A stretch of DNA of 64,000 nt from Aphrocallistes beatrix (Eukaryota > Porifera > Hexactinellida > Sceptrulophora > Aphrocallistidae): positions 1,302,001-1,366,000 of the forward strand of contig OY725503.1 of the NCBI GenBank assembly GCA_963281255.1, given 5' to 3'. This document shows, one piece after another, positions 1 to 10,849 of the stretch. The translations under genes were made by a program, and so were the position numbers. Every line of letters begins with the position of its first letter. The stretch's first letter is position 1. The notes beneath the pieces are model-generated. The model saw only the letters and a list, made by a program, of their open reading frames with translations. It searched no databases and had not been told where the DNA came from.

Positions 1-278
1 TCAGAAACGAGAAAAAGTTATTCAGTCGCAGTTCAAATTAGGTACATTTTGCAAAATTCCCCAAAATGGCACTTTTTTTCACATCACAAAGAAATCTGAT
101 CCAAATGGTCTACATAATGCACTGAAAGTGCGTTAGCAAAACGAACAATATTTTATCATTTTAAAACTATACAGGTGAGAATAGTTTGAGAATGGCCTAC
201 TACATGTAAGACCTAACAGAAACTTGTGGACTTTGGACTAGGGATGCGGTAGAAGATGGTTAAACACGAGGCGCATGA

Positions 279-388
279 ATTAGTTCGAATGAATTTTCAA
301 TGTACTATAATTAGTTCGAATGCATTTTCAATGTCCTGTCATTAGTTCGAATAGATTTTAAAGTACAGTCATTAGTTCGAATATATGA
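279..388. repeat. Short tandem repeat, about 31 bp x 4
   Basis: Four imperfect units begin at 279, 310, 341 and 371, each opening with ATTAGTTCGAAT followed by a T-rich stretch. The regular 30-31 bp spacing is seen directly. From 389 to about 788 I see no gene or repeat. Confidence 0.75.
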
Positions 389-788
389 TCTACGTATTAA
401 ATAAACAATGAAGTATGGGGGCGTTCTGAAAGTTTCAAGCACTTTAGGGTGCGTTACAAAGAGAAAGGATGGGAAACACTGATTTATACGAAATCGAATC
501 ATTTTTCTATGGTCTTACGTTGGGATAGAGTATTTTCATCAGCATATATGAAACCAATTAAAAATTACTTTATAACACTAAACATGCAAAGTGTCAATTA
601 TACAACAAAACAAATCCAACAGGCTTCAAAACGGTTTTTAAATGCTACTCGTGTATGAGGTTTCCTATTCTAACCAAGAAATTTGAAATTTTATTACCCG
701 TAACCGTGACTGCTCGTGGGGGGTAAAATCCCCCGTATTCAAATCATGGGGGGGGAAGCACCAATCTAGCTGGCATGAAACATGCCAT

Positions 789-1450
789 TTGAAATTTAAC
801 GACGACAAAACAAATCCATCGAATGAAGGGAAGGCTACTGCTTCTTCAGCTATGCTCACAAGGTCTATCCTGGGCAAATTTGACCTCAAAGATACATTGT
901 GTTTTCCAAATGATGAGCCAGCTGGTTCTGAAGGCTTCCAAGAAGCTTCCACCTGTGACATCGAAATGAGGGTCAGATGTGCAATGGAACTAGAAGACAC
1001 TGCCCTACTAGTTAAACTTGCACCTGGCGATATGATCGCTCTTGAAGCTCAATACCATTAGAAATGCCTTAAACTGTACAATAGGGCTAGAGTTAACTAC
1101 TGTTATTGTTGCTGTAGTTAATTTTGACCATCTCAAAGACATTGCATTTGCATGATTGGTTTCATACATGTAAGAGTACAGTATGGAAGCAGACGGTGCC
1201 CCCCGTATTCAAGCTAGTGAAATAGCACAGATGTACAAGACCTGTCTACAACAGTTGGTGAATGTTGTTGAACGGCGCATTCACAATGCCAGATTGAAAA
1301 TCATATTTTGTCAGTTTTTCCTGATTTGATGGCTCATTCACAGGGGACAGGAGATTTCAGTTTGATAACAACCAACAACATTGGTAGTGCTCTAAGAAGG
1401 GTATGCAACTATGATAATGATGTATTACATGTATGGTGGGTGAGGAAGGA
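789..1450 (+). pseudogene. Decayed repeat-encoded protein of unknown function
   Basis: The first open segment (789-1061) ends with a conserved-looking block containing MELEDTALLVKL and PGDMIALEAQYH. A TAG stop follows, yet the same frame continues with KCLKLYNRAR, so the stop looks like a mutation. Further on (about 1183-1450) come a segment with QMYKTCLQQL and ERRIHNARLK, then, one frame over, FPDLMAHSQG and IGSALRRV. From memory these blocks occur in the same order in large uncharacterised proteins that are repeated many times in cnidarian and mollusc genomes. That recall is not verified here. The copy has at least one stop and one frameshift and is not expected to be functional. Confidence 0.45.
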
Positions 1451-1639
1451 CTTCTATCCCATATTCGGCAAGTTTAGACTTGGCAACCCCTTTGAATTAT
1501 GGGCTGGAGCATCATTATGCAATAATTCCACGCACTCCCGTCTTAGGTCTGACCTTTTTATAATGATCAACTACTTGTGGCAGTACATCCTTCGCGTAAT
1601 AACATCCTGTAATGGTCCTCCCTTTTGGTGAAGGTAATT

Positions 1640-2000
1640 GGAGCACAGGACTATCGCCATCGAAGAATATCGTGTAAAGGACTTCTCACCGCTGGCCGTC
1701 CTTTTAAAAATAATAGGACGGGGATCATCTTTACCCACCCATTGCTTATTATAACCCAACGTGCACAAAGCTTGCGCATTCGAAGATGATCATGTAAGAT
1801 GTCACAAAACAATTGACGAACTAATGCCAACATGGATGGCTACCTCATTGAATGTTAATCTCCCATCTTCCTTGACTAACCAGTCAACCTTCGAGATATT
1901 TTCATCAGTAGACACCGAAATTGGTCTACCAGCTCGATCGTTATCTTCTATCGGCTGTCGACCTTCTTCTCTAAAACGTTGAGATCAACGTTTTGACATT
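1640..2000 (-). pseudogene. Mariner-like transposase remnant
   Basis: The minus strand, read across shifting frames, gives GRPISVSTDENISKV, then a helix-turn-helix-like VAIHVGISSSIV, then ILHDHLRMRKLCARWV. This order matches the N-terminal DNA-binding half of mariner-family transposases, where a GRP linker, a GIS helix and an L.M.K.CARWVP motif follow one another. Several stops and frameshifts are present, and the catalytic half is not recognisable. Assignment to mariner is reasonable; the subfamily is not assigned. Confidence 0.65.
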
Positions 2001-2497
2001 GGCATATGAAATCGTATTATGTCCGTAAACTAATTCTAACGTTTCATGGATCTTCTTGGGAGTATCACCGACTTATCTTTATGCAGGCTCGACATTCAAA
2101 CTGGTTTGAATTGATCTCAGGAGAAGCCATTTTAATCGAGTATTATAGACCAGTAGCTAAATAATATGCTACAAGTATAACTTAAAAAGTAATACGTGTA
2201 TAGCAATTGCACTACCGTTTGAAGTGATAGTAAGAGGAAGTGATAGTAAGAGGAACTAATTGCACTAGAGAAGATAGATAATAAAGAAAGGATAAGAACC
2301 TTTCGATTGCCCCTCGTATCTTATTGTAATATTTCTCCATAAGTGTCTATGATATAATAGTAATGAGGGAGTGATATTCTAAAATTTCAATTCATAAAGA
2401 AATAAATTGTATTTTTGTCCATGGCTACATTTATTTTAAGGGCAGCAGTAATTAGAATTGTTCTATCTATTTGTAAACAAGTGATTGCTAAATGTTC
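2001..2497. other. No gene seen
   Basis: AT-rich sequence with no open frame of interest. A small direct duplication of GTGATAGTAAGAGGAA lies near 2226-2255. Confidence 0.6.
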
Positions 2498-2720
2498 TGT
2501 CACTAGAAAATTGGTCCGCGAAAATTTTGGTCCCCAGGACCAAAGTTTTCATGGAAAATTGGTTCTCCCCTGAAAATTTTGGTCCTACAATGGACCAATT
2601 TTCCATGGAATTTTGGTCCGGGGGGGAGGTATTAAAAACTACTAAGCTACTATTCGCATGCGAATAAGATACTATTCGCATGCGAACAAGCTACTATTTG
2701 CATATGCGAATAAATTACAA
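2498..2720. repeat. GGTCC-family repeat, copy R1 (one end)
   Basis: Positions 2498-2632 carry alternating blocks of AAAATTGGTCC and its complement, opening with CTGTCACTAGAAAATTGGTC. It matches the ends of the larger copies at 7.6-8.6 kb and 60.0-60.7 kb. It is followed by about three 26-bp units built on the palindrome ATTCGCATGCGAAT (2650-2712); the same palindrome precedes the 7.6 kb copy. ORFs read through the array are repeat artefacts. Confidence 0.7.
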
Positions 2721-2754
2721 TGATCATATTTAAGGAAATGTCACAAAAATATTC

Positions 2755-3000
2755 CCACAGAATGACATAGGCGTAGGCTCCGGTCGGATTGGTAGGGCCT
2801 TTGCCTTACATGAATTAGCCGAAGGCTATTACCTTCTATTAGCTATGATACGATTTGTCCAAAATGGCCCTACCAATCATGCAAGCCTAAAGGCCCCACC
2901 CAATCCTCATTCCGAGTCTACGGCCCTGTAATGGTATCCCCTGGTCGTTACAATTCGAAATATTTGGACCCCTCGGAACCAATATTTCAAAGTTATACTG
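2755..3000. repeat. Dispersed repeat, shared with 7.03-7.56 kb
   Basis: Phrases such as GATTTGTCCAAAATGGCCCT, CCTACCAATC and GAGTCTACGGCCCTG recur in the same order near 7080-7235 with small changes. The following segment, with TATTTGGACCCCTCGGAACC, recurs in inverted orientation near 7480-7520. The repeat type is unknown. Confidence 0.55.
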
Positions 3001-3092
3001 AAATATATGGAGCACTCTTAAATGATCGGTCTCCATTAAGTGCGAGTATGGAGATCATGATTTTTGATTATTTTTATTGTATCTTTGTTCAA

Positions 3093-3337
3093 TACTGTAA
3101 ACTGGGGAGACTTTGGCCCTAAGAGGTGACTTTGTCCCATAATAGCAATTTTAATAAAATATACTCAAACTTATGAATCAATGTAATAACATTGCTACTT
3201 TAATATGCTGAATGAAACTCTCAATATATCCAAAGGTATTTAAACTGCAGTATTTCTAAGTTGGAGTATATTTTATTAAAATTGCTATTGTGGGACAAAG
3301 TCACCTCTTAGGGCTATAGTCGCCCCAGTTTACTATA
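3093..3337. mobile_element. Inverted-repeat element, about 245 bp
   Basis: The ends are inverted copies of each other over roughly 85 bp, beginning TACTGTAAACTGGGG on the left and, reverse-complemented, TATAGTAAACTGGGG on the right. The arms include GACTTTG and AAGAGGTGACTTTGTCCCA. It has no coding capacity, so it is a MITE-like element. The superfamily is not clear; a TA target is possible. Confidence 0.7.
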
Positions 3338-3429
3338 CCTTCGCTGTGTTTTACAATATTATTAATACAATTTGAGGGTATAAATACAATTACAATTTGA
3401 ATACTGTTGTGTGTCAGAATGGCCATGTG

Positions 3430-4110
3430 AAAGCCCGGACTAGATTTCGCAGCTAAAACTGATCCCCCGGACCAATTTTGGCCTGACAGGAATAGTGGCA
3501 GAGAAGAACTTATGCAAAGATCGTATAGTATGTAACATATCCGTTACGCGTCTCATGTTAGTACATACCGCGACAACCACCAGATTGAGTCTATGAGCAT
3601 GGCAGTGAGCATAAAAACTCAATGGAGCAACTTCCTTGATGAGACTTTGGGTGCCCCTGTGGATCCTACGCATAACGGAAGCGTCGTCATAGCACTGTCC
3701 AACCATACCACTTCTGAGTCGATTTTGATATCCCTGAGACAATCTAGAATGGTTTTCGAGAGAGATACTGAAGCCAGTCCTTCACAGGCATAGAACCCAA
3801 TACATGACTCAGTAATACTGCTGCAGAGCTGCCTTTGCACTCATCGCACAGGAAAGAAGTATTTAGTTGTCCGCACCTCCGCAGATTGTTTCTAGAACGA
3901 TATCTGCCGCTATGGAGATCAGCTCACTCAAGTTGTCGAACCCTGATGCAAATGGAGTGGTTCGAATTTCAGAGCAGCGAGAGAAAAAACGACAAAGACA
4001 ACAGTCCACGGCATTTTCCTTTTGCAACTATTCTGCCCACTTATGTTTCGAAAACCAGTTGAACAAACGGCCCGAAACGAACGGCCCTGGGTATTTTGGG
4101 ATAGTTAGTT
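3430..4110 (-). pseudogene. hAT transposase remnant, ZMYM1-like
   Basis: Minus-strand frames give, in order, a cysteine-containing patch (AVDCCLCRFFSRC), a segment with SELISIAADIV, then CIGFYACEGLASVSLSKTI, then VGQCYDDASVMRRIHRGTQ and HCHAHRLNLVVV. The GQCYD.ASVM and H.HAHRLNL motifs are typical of the catalytic region of hAT transposases related to ZMYM1 and other TTF-type proteins, with the zinc-finger part upstream. The reading frame shifts at least twice and contains stops. The RNase H-like core is incomplete, so this is a dead copy. Confidence 0.75.
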
Positions 4111-4697
4111 AGTTGGGGCTGTGTGGGTTCTGCATTCGCGTTTTGACCATAGGCGTCAAGTTTTGGAAAATAGAATGAGACCTGGGGGGGCCCAAGAGCG
4201 AGCGACGGTGAGGGGGGTCTGGGGGCAAGCCTCCAGAAATTTTAAAAAATCATAGATGCTCAAATATTGATATACAGCTATTGTTGTCACCTAGGGAAAA
4301 GAAAATCTCGGACTATAGTGGCAGCAAAAATGTAATTGGGATATATATTTAGACTCAATTAACATAATTTTGGGGTTTAGTTGTAACCTATAAACCTATA
4401 AGTTTGTGTGGATTCATGTCATACCATAGCTTCCTCCACTGCTCTATTGCCAAGCACTATGGCCCTCCACAGGCTCCAAACCTGGGGGGAACCGCCCCCA
4501 TGTATGAATGTTCGGAGACTCTCTACTAGTCGAGCATATCGAGTTCGTCTGTTCTTCGTCTTCTCTTGAACGTTTAGATCGAAACATTCTAGTATCATTC
4601 GAATTATAATTTTTTTGTGTAAAAACAACAACATGAACATTGATTATAATGTATACAATTAATTAAAACTTCATTGAACAGCAGACTACACGATTTA
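4111..4697. other. hAT-terminus-like GC-rich patch, no gene
   Basis: A sequence at about 4149-4250 opens with CATAGGCGTCAAG and carries GGGGGGGCCC, AGCGAGCGACGGTGAGG and CTGGGGGCAAGCC. It resembles the internal end of the hAT element that finishes at 50153, in inverse orientation. The second end was not found. The remainder is AT-rich with no gene. Confidence 0.4.
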
Positions 4698-4741
4698 TCC
4701 TTACTATTAAAACTCGATTAATGTATATATATGTGTATATA
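4698..4741 (+). mobile_element. Helitron-like family 1, solo 5' end
   Basis: TCCTTACTATTAAAACTCG follows an A, as in the other copies, then a TA-rich run that is interrupted by the inverted-repeat element at 4742. No matching 3' end follows before the next 5' end at 4934, so this is a fragment. Confidence 0.6.
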
Positions 4742-4929
4742 CAGTCGACTCCGCTTAATAGGGCCACTGTTTAATCGGGTCAGCCGCTTAATCGGGCCAC
4801 TTTTGGCAGGACCGGAATAGCTCTCACACATAGAAGCTAATACAAAATATTTTCGGTTAATAGGGTTCTCCGCTTAATCGGGGAAAAATGTCCTCTGACC
4901 GATGTGGCCCTATTAAGCGGAGTCGACTG
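4742..4929. mobile_element. Pogo-like MITE, 188 bp, TA target
   Basis: Terminal inverted repeats begin CAGTCGACTCCGCTTAATAG and end with the complement. TA duplications flank the element (4740-4741 and 4930-4931). No ORF. TA duplications and CAGT ends fit the Tc1/mariner/pogo superfamily. Confidence 0.85.
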
Positions 4930-4973
4930 TATATCCTTACTATTAAAACTCGATTAATGTTTGTATATATATA

Positions 4974-5409
4974 CAGTTGAACCTGTATATAACGGCCACC
5001 CAAGGGACTGGACAAAATTGGCCGTTATACACAGGTGACCGTTATATACAGGTGATTGTCTTAATCCCCAAAAGGTATCAACGTAGTGCAATAAATATAA
5101 GTTTTTAGAAATCCATTACTTGAAGTAAATACATGAAACTTGTTTGTCGTTCGTAACAGGTCCTGTAATAAACACATAAAAAGGTGATGGCCGTTATAGA
5201 CAGGTAGTGGCCGTTATAGACAGGTGATGGCCGTTCTACACAGTTTTAGGGGCCATAAGGGACTGCAAATGGGTGGCCGCTGGCCGCGTTGAGCGGGTGA
5301 CCGCTATACACAGGTTCAATATTATGGAATTTCGGACGGGACTGTTCATTGGTGACCGCTATAGACAGGTGACCGTTATATAGAGTGGCCGTTATAGCAG
5401 GTTCGACTG
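4974..5409. mobile_element. Pogo-like MITE, 436 bp, TA target
   Basis: The ends are CAGTTGAACCTGTATATAAC and its inverted counterpart ending GGTTCGACTG, flanked by TA on both sides. The inner sequence repeats GGCCGTTATA and GACAGGTGA motifs. The same family interrupts the mariner transposase at 37691-38183. No coding capacity. Confidence 0.85.
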
Positions 5410-5425
5410 TATATATATATATATA

Positions 5426-5903
5426 CAGTCCCCGGACAAAAGTATTCGACCACCACAGAAACCGCCATACAAATAGTATTAAAGTGGGTCTATTCATAAA
5501 GGAATATGTTCTCAAACTGTAAGGAATACTCTATTTTTTATTTCAAATTCGTAAACTACACATTCTAATTACTCATAATTGATTGCCTCAGCTTAATTAC
5601 TAACTCCCAAGTTAATAAATATTAACATTTGCTACTTGATGCTACTTGTCCCAAGTCACAGCCATTATATATGATGGCGTTTAGTGACACAAAGTGGCAT
5701 AGGTTGATAATTTTCAACATAAGAATAGGTAATTGAGTTGAAACTCTCAATTATGAGTAATTAGAATGTGTAGATTACGAATTTGAACTAAAAAATAGAG
5801 TATTTTCTACTGTTTAAGGACATGTTCCTTTTTTAAAAGATCTAATTTAATACTATTTGTATGGAAGTTTTCGTGGTGGTCGAATACTTTTGTCCGGGTA
5901 GTG
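5426..5903. mobile_element. Tc1-like MITE, 478 bp, TA target
   Basis: The ends read CAGTCCCCGGACAAAAGTAT and, inverted, ATACTTTTGTCCGGGTAGTG, with flanking TA. The arms pair over more than 100 bp, including AATTACTCATAATTG near the middle. A fragment of its right end lies at 57105-57168. Confidence 0.85.
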
Positions 5904-6422
5904 TATATATATATATATATATATATATCTGTAACGAATTGATTGAAGAAACTGCCAGTCATAGAAAGCTGATTTTTGGCATGTGGGAGTCTTTTGGCTA
6001 TGGCTCCAGTAAGTTCTGAGCTCAGACGAAAATGTCGACTCATCATAGAATTATGACGTCATTGTCACATTTTTAAAAGTTAAGCAACACAGTTATTCGG
6101 GCATAACTCAGCCATTATAGGAGATAGAAGGCTGAAATTTTAATAGAATCTGTATCCTAACACGTCTCACATATGATACAACTATCATCAAAAAATGATG
6201 ACTCATCACTTTGCTATGAGTCATCATTACTCATCAAAATTTTAAAAATTGATAAATTTGGTGATTTTTTCGTGCGATATAGATTATAGCAGTAGGACAG
6301 ACGTATTTAGAGATGTTATCTCCCTTATAATTAATCAATGTGACCCCAGGCGACCGAAGGAAGCCTCCGGCGGACATAAAGTGTCCGCCAGCCGCGCAGC
6401 GTAAGCAAGCGAAGCGCGCTTG

Positions 6423-6588
6423 TAATATGAATTATGGAAATAATAACTATCACACTGCTGTATTTGATTTATAAAGCTTAAGGTGATAAATAGTCATGGG
6501 AGAACAAAATAGTGTTGGAATCTGGGAAGTAAATTTGTGCTTGAGTTTTCAGTTGCCCACCCAATCAATTCGCATATATTAAAAAGTA
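6423..6588. other. No gene seen
   Basis: AT-rich sequence between the Helitron-like copy and the minisatellite; nothing recognised. Confidence 0.6.
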
Positions 6589-6775
6589 CATTGCGCATGT
6601 GCAATCGTCACATTGCGCATGATCAATTGGTACATTGCGCATGATCAATTGGTACATTGCGCATGATCAATTGGTACATTGCGCATGATCAAGTGCACAT
6701 TGCGTACGATCAGTTGGACTAAGTCCATTATGCATGCGGAATCGTCATATTGTGCATGATCAATTGCCACATTAA
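6589..6775. repeat. 22-bp minisatellite, about 8 degenerate units
   Basis: The unit TACATTGCGCATGATCAATT plus GG repeats; four central units are nearly identical and the outer ones are degenerate. Each unit contains overlapping short palindromes (TGATCA, TGCGCA). Confidence 0.8.
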
Positions 6776-7560
6776 GGAGGAATACAATCCCAATGGTGAA
6801 GAATGGAGGCTTTTAGGTCCGATTGATAGGATCCTCTGCTCGGTTCGAAGCGTTTTAGTTGGAGTTTGGATCAAAAAATGAGCCGAAATGAGGATTTTTT
6901 GAGCTAAAAATTCAATGCAGTGTGGTGGATTTAGCGGCATTAATCTCTGGAATAGTTTCGTATATATAGAAATATTTAAAGTGATTTTTGCATATTATGT
7001 GCAAAGTGATGATAGATCATGCGTAATGGACTTTTTAATACCTCAGATTCGATGCCTCGCTGATGCTCATCCTGTTGTAGCCCGCAGCGCCGACCCTGGC
7101 CATAGCCCTACCAATAATTTGTCGAAGGCCATTATCTTCCATTAGACATAATAGGATTTGTCCAAAATAGCTCTACCAATCCTGAGTCCTTGCCCAAAGA
7201 CCCTAACAATCCTCACTCTGAGTCTATGTCCCTGACGTAACCATGACTAGAGTCACTATTAGTCATTTGTTTACTATACTAATGACAACTAAAAAACCTT
7301 CCATACACGCCACCCATTCCGTTCTTGGCGGGACATTCCCGATTTTACAATATTCTATTGAACAAATCTTTATAGCGGTCACCTGTTTATTCCATCTGCT
7401 TAAAAATAGTACCGTGGTCGACTTTCCTATTACAATTGACCTCTATATAATTATGGTCCATATATTTTAGGGGATAACACTGAAATATTAGTTCCGAGGG
7501 GAGTCCAAATATTACGAAATATATGGACCGGGGAACCATTCTGGGGGTGTCTATTTTTCG
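6776..7560. repeat. Dispersed repeat region
   Basis: Its second half (about 7080-7235) is collinear with 2790-2930, sharing GATTTGTCCAAAATAG and GAGTCTATGTCCCTGA-type phrases. The 7450-7540 stretch is an inverted relative of 2940-2995. The first part (6776-7030) shows nothing recognisable. Confidence 0.45.
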
Positions 7561-7599
7561 TGTAACAGTACCTTGAATCTAATTCGTAATTTTTGCTTA

Positions 7600-8614
7600 T
7601 TCGCATGCGAATAGTAATTTTCAATATATGCCGGGGGGACCATTTTTTTCAGGGAATTTTGGTCCGCCATAACCAATATTTCAATGAAAAATGCATCACC
7701 ATTTGGAAAGGATGTCAAGCCCCAGTGGCGCTGCGGTAGCTGTTATTAGGTCTAGTTATTATAGTTGGAATAGATAGGCACTCAATAGGATGAGAGTTCA
7801 GATTTTAGAGAACAGAAGAAATAAAATACACTTCTTAGATTTGAGATTAACTAAATATGTATCAGGGTTTCCGTGGGAATTAAATTTCAATTCACATTCC
7901 CATCCCATTCCCATAAAATTCCTGTGGGGATCCCCATAGGAATCCTATGGGGATCCCCGCCGGGGGAAAAATCACTCCCATTCCCACAGCAACCCTGGCC
8001 TATTGGGACATGTCCAGTATTTTAGTTAAAACCGGGGATATCCTGCAGCTGTCCCGTCCTGTCCCGGATATTAGTAACAACCATTGTTTAAGTGTTGGTA
8101 TGACTAGAATGAGTTACTTCTTAGTATCATACTGTGATATAACAAATCCATAACAATACAGTATTAGTATGCAATTGGGGATAAGTATATTCAGGAATCT
8201 TGAACACCTGAGTATTGTCCATCTAATGTATTGAATACTAAATATGAATTGTCAGTCGGGGTCAAACAACTTCGACAATTAAAAGTATAAAAATCGAGGA
8301 TGTCAAATGATTGATAGAATCTAATTTTCCATGAAAGAATTAGTCTCCCAGACAATTTTTTCTGAAAGAAATGGTCCCCCCGGACCAATATTCCCTGAAA
8401 AAAATGGTCCCTCCGGACCAATTTTCCATGAAAAAAATGGTCCCCCCCGGACCAATTTTCCATGAAAAAAATGGTTCCCCCCGGACCAATTTTCCCTGAA
8501 AAAAATGGTCCCCCGGACCAAAATTCCATGGAAAATTGGTCCATAGTAGGACCAAAATTTTCAGGGGAGGACCAATTTTCGCGAACCAAAATTTTCGTGA
8601 CAGTTCTTCGAATC
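7600..8614. repeat. GGTCC-family repeat, copy R2 (nearly full length)
   Basis: It begins with an ATTCGCATGCGAAT palindrome and a short GGTCC block, passes through a unique spacer with CCCAGTGGCGCTGCGGTAGC, and ends in a tandem array of about 34-bp units (8375-8535) built on GGACCAATTTTCC and TGAAAAAAATGGTCC. The array finishes in GCGAACCAAAATTTTCGTGACAG wording that is the inverse of the R1 start. The spacer is collinear with 60245-60590. A 364-bp insertion interrupts it (7862-8225). Confidence 0.7.
7862..8225. mobile_element. Insertion inside the R2 spacer
   Basis: Comparing with the 60.4 kb copy, the host sequence breaks after AAATATGTA and resumes with ATGTATTGAATACTAAA, so ATGTA is duplicated at both edges. 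The first 135 bp have inverted ends CAGGGTTTCCGTGGGAA and TTCCCACAGCAACCCTG, resembling small hAT elements. The remainder is not identified, so this may be more than one event. Confidence 0.55.
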
Positions 8615-9103
8615 AAAATTATTTAGTCTAATTATTGTCAATCAATCGGGTTACAAGATTATCCATACAGAATCACTGTCCAATCTGTAGGAGTTTTGAG
8701 ATTTAAACTCAAAGTTGTCGAAAGAATTAGCTAATTATGTTCGTATAGAACTGTAAATATTTATAGCAAATAGGTTTGATTGGTACGAAATCAGAATGGC
8801 TTCAGCATTCGCACACAGTAGCCTAGGTATCTTACTCTTTAGGGTAGATAAGTATCTGGATTTTCACTGTCTTTTTTCACAAAGAAGGTTCATTTGCGCA
8901 GTTTTATAAAAAGAATCTCGTTGTTATGAATTGTTTAATCTAGAAATACAATACTACATACTGAATAAGGAATAAGACTAACCGAGCAAATAATAGAATA
9001 ATGAATACTCAAATAATTAGTAACATTTTAGTTCTAAGCATAGCATACTCTAGATAGGATCTAATTGAGCAGTTGTATTCTTCTTTTGAATTTGCAGAAC
9101 TTC
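8615..9103. other. No gene seen
   Basis: AT-rich sequence downstream of the DM9-like gene. No convincing polyadenylation site or repeat was singled out. Confidence 0.5.
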
Positions 9104-9544
9104 CTAAATAGCCATGCTAATAATCCAATAGAATTTGCTGGTAGAAGTGTTGAGATACCAACACGTGCGTGAAAAAGGATCACCTTTTCCCGGTATTAGC
9201 CATTTATTATCATGCACTGCTGCACAAACGAACAACGGATTGCGATGCTGAGTTTGGTAACTAGCAAATACAGCACATTTATGAGAACACTCTAGGATTG
9301 TAATATAAATAGCTATTCCCAGAGACAAGTCCCATCCAATCCCATTTGTTTGTCGATCTTTGTTTTCTTCCGAACTCATAGTAACAACGATCAGAGGAGT
9401 AATAACCTGGTATTCTCCCCCATGGCGTTATACAATTAGTAACCCGTACATCCCCTACCTGGACCCATTTTGCTTCTTGGGGAGCTTTACGTGAGCCATA
9501 ATTTAGCATCCCGAATGATTCAGCACATGATCCATCTGTTAGAT
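9104..9544 (-). CDS. DM9 (DUF3421)-like protein, last exon (frameshifted)
   Basis: A splice acceptor with a pyrimidine-rich tract (TCCTTCTTAAATTTATTTAG) opens this exon at 9544. The frame carried from the exon at 11324-11395 runs to a stop at 9279, giving a unit with ITPWGRIPGYYSSDRCYYEF. One base out of frame, 9104-9379 continues with a second similar unit, NPLFVCAAVHDNKWLIPGK, followed by CWYL. The pattern of a short strand, PG, then C.Y fits two DM9 repeats, a domain found in secreted or lectin-like invertebrate proteins. The two repeats are in different frames near 9280, so the copy is either a recent pseudogene, contains a sequence error, or uses an unseen splice. The protein's role is not known. 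Confidence 0.5.
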
Positions 9545-9607
9545 CTAAATAAATTTAAGAAGGAGTAGCAATTAAAAGTGTATCCTAATGCTTGTATTAC
9601 TTGTATA

Positions 9608-10057
9608 TGTCATGGGGAAGAAGTTCCCCCAGGGAAAATTAAAATTGGAAATTCTCTTAGTACAATTTCTAATTGGAGTTTCCCCTAGTGGGAATTTAAA
9701 TTTCCCCAGTGGGAACTCTAATTATAATTTGCCCTGGGGGTATTTAAAATCAAATGACTAAATTTTTCCGTTTACAATTGGGTGTCCCACTGGTGAAACT
9801 TTAAATTGCCCCTAATTAGAGTTCCCACTAGGGAAATTTAAATTTCCACTAGGGGAAACTCCCAATTTTGTACGGCAAAATCTAGTCTTTAGAAATTTAA
9901 ATTCCCCCAGGGCAAATTATAATTAGAGTTCCCACTAGGGAGATTTAAATTTCCATTAGGGGAAACTCCAATTGAAATTCCCCCCAATGGAAACTCCAAT
10001 TTTAATTTCAACTGGGGGATTTTAAAATTCCCCCAGATTTTAAGTTTCACCGTGACA
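9608..10057. mobile_element. Fold-back element in an intron, 450 bp, TATA duplication
   Basis: The ends are TGTCATGGGGAA and TTCACCGTGACA, flanked by TATA on both sides. The interior is a mosaic of short inverted and direct repeats of AATTTAAATTTCC, CTAGGGGAAACTCC and CCCCCAGGG, so almost all of it can self-pair in alternative ways. It lies in the proposed intron between 9544 and 11324. Confidence 0.6.
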
Positions 10058-10849
10058 TATACATTCTCAGAAGTTGTTTACTCAGACATTATTAGATGCA
10101 GCATATATCACTGAATAAACACATTGAAGGGCATTCCATAAATTCATGCTTGGTTTAGACTTAGCAGGGGATATTTTATGTTACTTGGAATATTTTTAGT
10201 AATCTCTCAATAAGAGGCCATTTTTCCATAGGCAATACACTATAGGACCATCCTTTGTCTGGTTCAACGTCATTAAAATACAATCGATGCCGGTGATTAG
10301 AACATAGTCGGGAACTACGTACATATAAAGTTCCTATATCCGGCTTGTCATACATAAAAACATGTTCTTATAGGCAGCATGTTATTATTCATATGGATAA
10401 ATCTCGTAAGAACGTAGCACTATATTTCTATTGATCGTACCGAAGTATGAACTTTGATCTAAACTTTATATTAAGAAGGGAAATAGTATTATGAGAATAA
10501 TATTAAATGTTAAGATATTACGCGCCTAATTATAGAACGATACTGACCTAATGCATACAGTGGATCCCGATCATAAGAACGTGTTCTCATAACCGACATA
10601 AATTAGATAGGGCATATGTCAACCGTTTTTCGAGTAGAATGTTTTTATATCCGTCTAGTTCTTTTAACCATTATAGAATGACGACATTATCCCCGTTAAT
10701 AATTCGATGGAACAGAATATAAAAGAATCTTAGTGGGCAAAAAATCAGTCTGGGTGAAATTGTTCATAGAAATTTGTCACTTGGACAGATATCTTCGTGG
10801 AATATTAATCTCTCTAGGAACCATAATTTTAGCGTGTGCCAAGGTAGTA
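10058..10849. other. Intronic sequence, one pogo-like end
   Basis: CAGTGGATCCCGATCATAAG at 10558, preceded by TA, looks like one end of a pogo-like element; its partner was not found. A related GAACATGTTCTTAT phrase lies near 10360. Otherwise nothing recognised. Confidence 0.35.

Larger units (their letters stand above)
4934..6422 (+). mobile_element. Helitron-like family 1 copy, with two nested MITEs
   Basis: It starts at TCCTTACTATTAAAACTCG and ends with the family hairpin CAAGCGAAGCGCGCTTG, followed by T. Two TA-flanked elements sit in its TA-rich 5' part (4974-5409, 5426-5903). The core, from CTGTAACGAATTG to the 3' end, matches the copies at 42.1, 52.3 and 52.8 kb. The GC-rich 3' end has a stem GGCGGACA/TGTCCGCC (with changes) about 35 bp before the terminus. 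No Rep/helicase ORF, so it is non-autonomous. Confidence 0.75.

Noticed and set aside
7726..7745. tRNA gene or SINE from the A-box-like GTGGCGCTGCGGTAGC, also at about 60311
   Set aside because: No B box, acceptor stem or cloverleaf follows. It lies in the spacer of the GGTCC repeat.
8191..8616. 141-residue ORF and overlapping ORFs in the GGTCC array (also 59921-60326)
   Set aside because: Several frames on both strands are open through the same tandem units, which is a property of the repeat length.
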